Positions 7,508 to 12,209 of a DNA stretch of 12,209 nt are shown here, in pieces. Source of the stretch: an uncultured bacterium. Its GTDB lineage: Bacteria > Chloroflexota > Anaerolineae > JACIWP01. Each line of letters starts with the position of its first letter. Within the stretch, counting starts at the first letter, position 1. The DNA lies in NCBI GenBank assembly GCA_903872005.1, contig CAIQJD010000940.1, positions 1-12,209 on the forward strand. The letters are read 5' to 3'. A model generated the notes under the pieces. That model worked only from the letters and a program-made list of their open reading frames with translations. It had not been told where the DNA came from and ran no database searches. Made by a program: the position numbers and the translations under genes.

Positions 7508-9202
7508 ATGCTCTCACGTACTATCCGCATTGAAGGACGCTATCTCAACATGCCGGCCGACGTCGGCCACGACGATCCGGCCATCCTCGTCCGGCTCTTC
7601 GATGGGACGCGGCTCCTCCGTGAGTTCCAGGCCGCCCTCTCAGCCGCGCCGCAAACCTGGATTTTCGCGGATGTCGGCCCCTGCGCCGGCAAGGAGCTAA
7701 CCCTCACCCTGGAAGGGCCGGCCGCCTCCGCGGAGCAACTGGCGCTCTGCTATACGAGCGACGTCCCCCACGACGCCGGCAGCTTCTATCAAGAAGCGCT
7801 GCGCCCGGCCTTCCACTTCACAGCGCGGCGCGGCTGGCTGAACGATCCCAACGGTCTGCTCTATTACCAGGGCGTCTATCACCTCTTCTTCCAGCACAAC
7901 CCGTATGGCAGTGTCGCGGCCAGTTGGGGCGGCGGCCTGCAATGGGGCCACGCCATCAGCCGCGACCTGCTGCACTGGGAGGAGCTGGGCGCGGCCATCG
8001 AGCCAGACGCCGCCGGCCAGCCCTACTCCGGCTCGGGCATCGTGGATCGCCAGAATGTCGCCGGCCTGCGCGCCGGCCCCGATGATCCCCTGCTGCTCTT
8101 CTACACCATCGCCGGCAACCGCTCGCCCCAGAGCATGGGCCAGCCCTTCTGCCAGGGCCTCGCCTACAGCGCCGATGGCGGGCGCACCTTCACGCAGTAC
8201 CCGCACAACCCGGTCGTGCCCAAGATCGAGAGCAATAACCGCGACCCGAAGGTGATCTGGCACGCGCCGAGCCGGCAGTGGGTCATGGTCCTCTACCTCG
8301 CATCCAACGACTTCGCCTTCCTGACCTCGACCGACCTGTTGCACTGGACGCTGCGTAGCCGCATAGACTGGTGGTACTCCTCCGAGTGCCCCGACCTCTT
8401 TGAGTTGCCCGTAGACGGCGATCCGACGACCACGAAGTGGGTGCTGTGGGGTGGCAACTCGCACTATCTGGTCGGCGATTTCGATGGAGCGCGCTTCCTG
8501 CCGGCGCAAGACGCGTTGGTCGCGCAGGGGGTCTGCGGCGGAATCGGCGCGGATGCCGCATTGCCCAAGGTCTTCGTGAAGGGCGCGCACATCGGCATCG
8601 CCGGCCAGGGTTACGCCGCCCAGACCTTCAGCGACATCCCCGCCGAAGACGGCCGGCGCATCCAGATTGCCTGGCTCGTCAGCCATATCCCGGCCATGCC
8701 TTTCAATCAGATGCTCCTCTTCCCCTGCGAGCTGTCGCTGCAAACGCGGCCGGCCGGCCTGCGCCTCTGCTTCACGCCGGCGCGAGAGATCGCGCGCCTG
8801 CACGGCGCGCAGCAGACAGCGCGGGATATCGCGCTCGCTGCCGGCCAGTCACTTTCCTTTGAAGGGGAGTGCATGGATATCTTGCTGGATGTCGAGGCCG
8901 GCGCGACGGCCCGCCGCGTCACGCTGGATGTCCGTGGCGCAGAAGTCGTGTGGGACGCCGCGGAACAGCGTATCACGTGCCTGGGCGTCTCGGCGCCGCT
9001 CTCGGCCAACGCCGGCCGGCTCGCCATCCGCGCGCTGGTGGATCGCACCTCCATCGAGCTTTTCGCGGATGGCGGCGCGGCCTACCTGGCGCATGGGCAC
9101 ATCTTCGATCGGAATTGTCGTCGCGTCGCCATATCGGCCGAGGGCGACGTCAGAGTCCGCAGCGCCGATGTCTTCGAGATGCAGGATATCTGGGGCGTGT
9201 GA
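7508..9202 (+). CDS. Glycoside hydrolase family 32 protein (beta-fructosidase: levanase, inulinase or invertase type)
   Basis: The 564-residue enzyme should hydrolyse terminal or internal beta-fructofuranosyl bonds in sucrose or fructans with retention. All three GH32 catalytic landmarks are present: WLNDPNG at 110-116 with nucleophile D113, RDP at 245-247 with transition-state stabiliser D246, and the EC motif with acid/base E293 in YSSECPDLF. Residues 1 to about 100 form an extra beta-rich N-terminal domain, as in GH32 enzymes carrying a DUF4980-like module. The C-terminal beta-sandwich is marked by VDRTSIELFADGG near 510. No signal peptide is visible, so the enzyme is probably intracellular and acts on imported oligosaccharides. 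ATG 7493 would add five residues (MRETP); 7508 has the better ribosome site. It is first in an operon with the propeller gene 72 nt downstream. Exact substrate (sucrose, levan, inulin) cannot be told from sequence. GCCGGC occurs 18 times by hand count. Confidence 0.95.
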   Translation: MLSRTIRIEGRYLNMPADVGHDDPAILVRLFDGTRLLREFQAALSAAPQTWIFADVGPCAGKELTLTLEGPAASAEQLALCYTSDVPHDAGSFYQEALRPAFHFTARRGWLNDPNGLLYYQGVYHLFFQHNPYGSVAASWGGGLQWGHAISRDLLHWEELGAAIEPDAAGQPYSGSGIVDRQNVAGLRAGPDDPLLLFYTIAGNRSPQSMGQPFCQGLAYSADGGRTFTQYPHNPVVPKIESNNRDPKVIWHAPSRQWVMVLYLASNDFAFLTSTDLLHWTLRSRIDWWYSSECPDLFELPVDGDPTTTKWVLWGGNSHYLVGDFDGARFLPAQDALVAQGVCGGIGADAALPKVFVKGAHIGIAGQGYAAQTFSDIPAEDGRRIQIAWLVSHIPAMPFNQMLLFPCELSLQTRPAGLRLCFTPAREIARLHGAQQTARDIALAAGQSLSFEGECMDILLDVEAGATARRVTLDVRGAEVVWDAAEQRITCLGVSAPLSANAGRLAIRALVDRTSIELFADGGAAYLAHGHIFDRNCRRVAISAEGDVRVRSADVFEMQDIWGV

Positions 9203-9274
9203 GCGCGCCGCGCAGCCAACATCAAGGCGGCCGGCGCGGGCTTCGATAGCGGTCGAGCAAGGGAGGAAACAACA

Positions 9275-10363
9275 ATGCCCTGCCGGATTCATTGGAACAG
9301 GGTGATCTGCAAGGAGCTGCAGGGGTATATCGGATGGCCGACGGTGGCCCGCACGGCCGACGGCGAGCTGCTGGTGGTGTTCTCGGGGCAGCGCGAGGAG
9401 CACGTCTGCCCCTACGGGCAGACCGAAATGGTGCGTAGCCGTGATGCCGGCGAGACTTGGTCCGCGCCAGTGGTCATCAACAACACTCCGCTGGACGATC
9501 GGGACCCCGGCATTCTCGTGACCCGCGCCGGGACGATCGTGGTGAGCTGGTTTACCGCCCGGCACAGCCTGGCCGACATTGAGGAGTATCGCGGCTTTTT
9601 CGCCGATGCCCAGATCGAGGCCTGGAAGCGCCACGCACGCAAGGTTTCCGAGGCCGACCGCCGGCGCTGGCTGGGGGCCTGGACGCGGCGCTCGACAGAT
9701 GGGGGCGCGACGTGGGAGCCGGCGGTGGACAGCATCGCCTGCGCCCCGCATGGCCCGATCCAGGTGCAGGATGGCCGGCTGGTGTACGTGGGCGTCGCGC
9801 CCGGCGCGGGGGGATCCAAGCGCTTGCTGTGCGCGGACTCACCGGACGAGGGACGCACCTGGCGCGAATTGGGGGAGATCCCGATCCCGGCCGATGCCGG
9901 GGTGGACGACTACCACGAGCCGCATAGTGTCGAGACCGCCGACGGCCGGCTGGTCAGTATGTGGCGCTACCAGCCGGCGGATCGTCCCAACGATTGGTAC
10001 CTGCACCAGTCCGAGAGCATGGATGGCGGGAAAACCTGGAGCCTGACCCACCCCACACCGATGTGGGGCCATCCACCCCATCTGATCGCCCTGCATGACG
10101 GCGCGCTCCTGGTCACCTACGGCTACCGACGGACGCCGTATGGCGAGCGGGCCTGCTTGAGCCGCGACGGGAGCCGAAGTTGGGAAATCGCCGGCGAGAT
10201 CGTGCTGCGCGACGACAGTCCCAACGCTGACCTGGGCTACCCGGCCTCCGTGGAGCTGGCGCCGGGAGAGGTGCTGACGGTGTACTACCAGATTGACCGG
10301 CACAGCGGCCCGCATGCCGAGAAACCCTGCTTGATGGGGACTCGCTGGTCGCTGGTTGGATAA
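9275..10363 (+). CDS. Sialidase-fold (BNR/Asp-box) beta-propeller glycosidase-like protein
   Basis: The 362-residue protein carries regularly spaced Asp-boxes (SxDxGxxW) that mark blades of a six-bladed propeller: S55-W62, S140-W147, S189-W196, S248-W255, and a degenerate SRDGSRSW at 296-303. Other family-like segments are DRDPGILVTRAGTIVVSWF (75-93), YHEPHSVETADGRLVSMWR (213-231) and DLGYPASVELAPGEVLTVYY (319-338). The group is usually annotated as exo-alpha-sialidase-like (GH33-related), but I cannot identify a full Arg-triad/Tyr/Glu active site, so the glycan and even catalysis are open. No signal peptide is seen. ATG 9275 follows GGGAGG (9261-9266). No promoter or terminator was found in the 72 nt after GH32, so the two are probably co-transcribed and act on the same carbohydrate. 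The fold is confident; the substrate is not. Confidence 0.85.
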   Translation: MPCRIHWNRVICKELQGYIGWPTVARTADGELLVVFSGQREEHVCPYGQTEMVRSRDAGETWSAPVVINNTPLDDRDPGILVTRAGTIVVSWFTARHSLADIEEYRGFFADAQIEAWKRHARKVSEADRRRWLGAWTRRSTDGGATWEPAVDSIACAPHGPIQVQDGRLVYVGVAPGAGGSKRLLCADSPDEGRTWRELGEIPIPADAGVDDYHEPHSVETADGRLVSMWRYQPADRPNDWYLHQSESMDGGKTWSLTHPTPMWGHPPHLIALHDGALLVTYGYRRTPYGERACLSRDGSRSWEIAGEIVLRDDSPNADLGYPASVELAPGEVLTVYYQIDRHSGPHAEKPCLMGTRWSLVG

Positions 10364-10369
10364 TGGGTA

Positions 10370-10386
10370 GGGTGGGTGCCCAGCCC
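10370..10386 (+). terminator. Weak hairpin after the GH32/propeller operon
   Basis: GGGTGGG and CCCAGCCC can pair as a short stem with one bulged G just after the propeller stop codon. It is followed by C-rich DNA, and the nearest T-rich run is over 20 nt away, so it is only a possible termination or processing site. Confidence 0.2.
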
Positions 10387-10404
10387 CCCGCCGGCCGGCG
10401 ACGC

Positions 10405-10433
10405 TTGATTTTGGCGCGCAGTTGATGTATGAT
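10405..10433 (+). promoter_or_regulatory. Sigma-70-like promoter for the toxin-antitoxin cassette
   Basis: TTGATT (10405-10410) and TATGAT (10428-10433) lie 17 nt apart. Start would be near 10440, about 105 nt before the first antitoxin-like start codon. Its presence separates this cassette from the upstream carbohydrate operon. Confidence 0.6.
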
Positions 10434-10455
10434 TGCTTCATAGTGCTCAAGCAAT
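10432..10455. promoter_or_regulatory. Inverted repeat over the -10/start site, likely autoregulatory operator
   Basis: Perfect 7-bp arms ATTGCTT (10432-10438) and AAGCAAT (10449-10455) flank a 10-bp centre. The repeat begins inside the -10 box and covers the predicted start point. Type II toxin-antitoxin operons are commonly repressed by the antitoxin or complex at such palindromes, so autoregulation is the natural reading. Confidence 0.45.
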
Positions 10456-10546
10456 GGTAACCCACCGCCGGCCGGCGGCGTGGAAGGACGGCGCACCAGG
10501 GTCGCACTCGACCGGAAGGTCGGAAGAGCCGGCAAGGGGTAAATCT

Positions 10547-10753
10547 ATGGTGACGAAAGAAGTCTTGCGGACGGAAATAGATCGGCTCAGCGATGAAGAC
10601 GCCGATGCGCTGTACCAACTGATACAGACCTTTGTCCAGACACGCCATCGAGAGAAGAAGGCCGGCTTGCTGGGGAGGTTGCGCCAGATTAAGATCGAGG
10701 CCGAGCCGGATTTCGCGACGAACCTCGATCAGTATCTGAGCGGAGGGAAGTGA
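10547..10753 (+). CDS. Small antitoxin-like protein A1, first gene of the VapC cassette
   Basis: A 68-residue charged protein starts at ATG 10547 behind AAGGGG. The same frame is open upstream to 10433, but that extension covers promoter-proximal DNA and lacks a ribosome site. Residues 1-30 are an amphipathic helical segment (TEIDRLSDEDADALYQLIQ) like that of protein A2. The C-terminal tail LLGRLRQIKIEAEPDF...LDQYLSGGK resembles tails of small antitoxin-like proteins found next to toxin genes in Cyanobacteria and Chloroflexota, by recall only. No DNA-binding motif is obvious. The stop TGA shares its A with the ATG of the next gene, so the two are translationally coupled. An antitoxin role is inferred mainly from context and from similarity to A2. 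Confidence 0.7.
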   Translation: MVTKEVLRTEIDRLSDEDADALYQLIQTFVQTRHREKKAGLLGRLRQIKIEAEPDFATNLDQYLSGGK

Positions 10754-10995
10754 TGGAAGCGATCAGCATTGTCGAAGAAATCGAGTCGTTGCCGCCTGAA
10801 GCCCAGAAACAGGTCTTTGACTTCGTGGCTTTCCTGAAGACCCGCTATCAGAAATCGCCGGCCGCCAGGCGCAGGCGTCGCGGCAAGCCCAGTGAAGAGC
10901 CGTTCGTCGGCATGTGGGCCGATCGAGAAGACATGGCCGATAGCTCGACCTGGGTGCGAGACTTGCGCCGGCGCGAATGGGAGTGCAAGCGGTGA
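10753..10995 (+). CDS. DUF2281-like antitoxin A2, VapB-type partner of the PIN toxin
   Basis: An 80-residue protein starting at ATG 10753; GGAGGG (10742-10747), inside the end of A1, supplies the ribosome site 5 nt upstream. The N-terminus EEIESLPPEAQKQVFDFVAF is typical of the DUF2281 family, small proteins often encoded next to PIN toxins. A basic linker (RRRRRGK, about 37-43) follows. The tail EEPFVGMWADREDM plus DSSTWVRDLRRREW is the part expected to thread into the toxin. Its stop codon overlaps the VapC GTG start. It should neutralise VapC and probably repress the operon with it. Family assignment is by recognisable pattern only. Confidence 0.8.
   Translation: MEAISIVEEIESLPPEAQKQVFDFVAFLKTRYQKSPAARRRRRGKPSEEPFVGMWADREDMADSSTWVRDLRRREWECKR
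10979..10983 (+). promoter_or_regulatory. Shine-Dalgarno site that decides the VapC start
   Basis: GGGAG lies 8 nt before GTG 10992. The alternative ATG at 10977 would overlap this site and add five residues (MGVQA) ahead of the usual PIN beginning. Confidence 0.45.
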
Positions 10996-11411
10996 ACGGG
11001 CTGACCCTCGTGGATACGGATATCTTGATTGATGCGGCCCGGCACGTTGGCGTCGCCGCTGATTTCCTGGATACAGTCGAATCCACATCGGCTTTGGCCG
11101 CCAGTGTGATTACGCAGATGGAACTCTTTGTTGGCTGTCGAGACAGGTCAGAACAGCGCAACACCGAACGGTTCTTGCAGCGCTTTCGGATACTCAAGCT
11201 GAACGAATTGATTGGCGACGCCGCTCTTGAGCTGCTGCGGCGTTACCGATTGAGTCATGGTTTGCTGATACCAGATGCGTTGATCGCAGCCACGGCGTTG
11301 GCGTTGGGTCAGTGCTTTGTGACGAAGAACCAACGTGACTACCAGTTCATCGAAGGGCTGCGGCTACTACCATACCCTAGCTCTGTTCGGAAGGGGATAG
11401 ATTTGTCGTAA
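10992..11411 (+). CDS. vapC: VapC-type PIN-domain ribonuclease toxin
   Basis: The 139-residue protein (GTG start) has the PIN-domain layout. D8 is in LVDTDILIDA, E44 in ITQMELFVG, D95 in LIPDALIAATAL and D116 in TKNQRDY. These four acidic positions coordinate Mg2+/Mn2+ for RNA cleavage in VapC toxins, which typically cut tRNA or rRNA. Length is normal and all acidic residues are intact, so the toxin is predicted active. GTGA overlap with the A2 stop gives tight translational coupling. An ATG at 10977 is a possible alternative start. The target RNA cannot be predicted. A strong stem-loop begins right after the stop codon. Confidence 0.92.
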   Translation: MNGLTLVDTDILIDAARHVGVAADFLDTVESTSALAASVITQMELFVGCRDRSEQRNTERFLQRFRILKLNELIGDAALELLRRYRLSHGLLIPDALIAATALALGQCFVTKNQRDYQFIEGLRLLPYPSSVRKGIDLS

Positions 11412-11468
11412 GTGGCCTCTGCGCCGGCGGCCCCTACGGGCTACCCCGCCGGCGCTGGGGCCGGCCAC
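11412..11468 (+). terminator. Large GC-rich nested stem-loop after VapC
   Basis: Two nested inverted repeats share one axis: the outer GTGGCC (11412-11417) with GGCCAC (11463-11468), and the inner 10-bp GCGCCGGCGG (11421-11430) with CCGCCGGCGC (11446-11455). The fold should be very stable. It starts one base after the VapC stop. No U-run follows, so it is not a textbook intrinsic terminator. It may stop transcription, protect the 3' end, or be a dispersed palindromic repeat. Confidence 0.5.
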
Positions 11469-11542
11469 GCTGACAAGGACACAGCAGGGACTAAGCCGCT
11501 TTGCCGCTGCTTGACGAAGGCACAACGCTGAGAGAGTATAGC

Positions 11543-12209
11543 ATGAATGATTCATCTGCTACAATTGTCAGAGAGGCGTTAAGTCTCATGTTTGGTGCAC
11601 TCGCCTGGATTTTGCCAGATATTCCCGTGAGTACCAAGGTACTCATCACTGCGATACTGGGTGCGAGTGCCTTGCTCACACGTTTGAAACCCATCGCCTT
11701 TAAACAAATCTCACTATATAGATGGTTAGCGATGCTATTTGTTCCAGTGGTACTTGGAACACTAGAGTTTGTCATCATTGCGCCCATTGGCCTGAGGGCT
11801 ACCGGCGAACCGATAGGCTCCTCTGCCAGAGTCATACTCGCGCAGATGGGGATCTGCTATGGGCTTGTGGCAGGCTATCCAATCCAGATGGTCGCCTTCA
11901 GCCGCTTTATCGCTGATGCGTTGCAATCTGATGAGCCTGGCTTCTTCGATTACATCGCCAAGGCCTTTGCCACATGCATGGTTCAGCTACTTGTCATGTC
12001 GCTCTTCCTGCAGCTCGCGAAGGGTACTCTTTCCGATGGCATATTTTCTATATCGAATCTTGGTTTCAGCACTCTTCAAAGCACGGCAGACAGCACCATG
12101 GTTATCCTAATGGGTCCCGTGGCAGTCGCCGCTTTCCGCGGGATGCTTACTTGGGTCTACACGGGCACAGGGTCGCTTCCCGGCATCATCCAGCTCATTC
12201 TGATTTTTC
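11543..12209 (+). CDS. Unrecognised integral membrane protein, C-terminus cut by window edge
   Basis: The frame from ATG 11543 is open for 222 codons to the edge. I do not recognise the family. Hydrophobic stretches suggest five to seven membrane segments: about 12-27, 32-48, 60-84, 96-122, 140-160, 186-206, and one starting at 212. Short polar loops hold few charged residues, and no catalytic motif stands out. An acidic loop with SDEPGFFDY lies at 129-137. Base composition differs from all other genes here: sampled 60-base lines are about 37-50% GC, with A/T-ending codons (cta, tta, aca), against about 65% GC elsewhere. That suggests recent acquisition or relaxed codon use. The ribosome site is weak (GAGAG about 10 nt upstream), so the start is uncertain; ATG 11588 is an alternative. 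The gene sits 131 nt after VapC, beyond the large stem-loop, so it is probably a separate transcript. Confidence 0.75.
   Translation, partial: MNDSSATIVREALSLMFGALAWILPDIPVSTKVLITAILGASALLTRLKPIAFKQISLYRWLAMLFVPVVLGTLEFVIIAPIGLRATGEPIGSSARVILAQMGICYGLVAGYPIQMVAFSRFIADALQSDEPGFFDYIAKAFATCMVQLLVMSLFLQLAKGTLSDGIFSISNLGFSTLQSTADSTMVILMGPVAVAAFRGMLTWVYTGTGSLPGIIQLILIF

Noticed and set aside
7697..8803. 368-codon minus-strand frame
   Set aside because: Antisense shadow of GH32, whose three catalytic motifs are all intact on the plus strand.
8849..9751. 300-codon minus-strand frame spanning the GH32/propeller junction
   Set aside because: It crosses two well-supported plus-strand genes and their ribosome site, and its product has no family features.
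9839..10648. 269-codon minus-strand frame
   Set aside because: It runs through the end of the propeller gene, a promoter and the start of A1. It is explained by GC-rich antisense openness.
11505..11542. Possible promoter TTGACG ... TATAGC before the membrane gene
   Set aside because: The spacing of about 20 nt is too long and the -10 would lie directly against the start codon.

Overview
The window looks like a chromosomal stretch of a GC-rich bacterium, most likely a Chloroflexota (Anaerolineae/Caldilineae-type) genome or metagenomic contig. This rests on about 65% GC in most genes, strong Shine-Dalgarno and sigma-70-like signals, a very high density of the palindrome GCCGGC, and a gene repertoire typical of that group. 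The taxonomic call is an inference from style, not from a marker gene. No rRNA, tRNA, CRISPR array or insertion sequence was seen.

Layout. (1) Positions 1-5492, minus strand: one continuous reading frame, cut by the left edge, encodes at least 1830 residues of a large exported modular protein. It has a signal peptide, carboxypeptidase-regulatory/SdrD-B-like beta-sandwich modules, an IPT/TIG domain, a right-handed beta-helix and the start of a further C-terminal domain. Every other open frame in 1-5492, including a 717-codon one on the plus strand, is a shadow of this gene. (2) Positions 5493-5968: a long non-coding leader with a good minus-strand promoter overlapped by a 23-bp inverted repeat. 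(3) Positions 5969-7084, minus strand: a URO-D-superfamily protein of the methyltransferase-like (non-HemE) type. (4) Positions 7085-7507: a divergent control region with a promoter for each side and inverted repeats. (5) Positions 7508-10363, plus strand: a two-gene carbohydrate operon with a GH32 fructosidase and a five-Asp-box sialidase-fold propeller. (6) Positions 10405-11411, plus strand: a toxin-antitoxin cassette with its own promoter and palindrome, two small antitoxin-like genes that resemble each other, and a VapC-type PIN ribonuclease, with overlapping start and stop codons. (7) Positions 11412-11468: a strong GC-rich stem-loop. (8) From 11543 off the right edge, plus strand: an AT-richer integral membrane protein that I do not recognise.

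How they fit together. GH32 and the propeller protein probably act together on a fructose-containing or decorated glycan. Neither has a signal peptide, so they may be cytoplasmic. The divergent URO-D-like gene shares their control region and may belong to the same response, but its reaction cannot be read from the sequence. The toxin-antitoxin cassette looks like an independent accessory module. I see no clear evidence for a wholly new system. The best candidates for a second look are the double-antitoxin VapC cassette, the two promoters carrying inverted repeats of identical geometry, and the orphan membrane gene.
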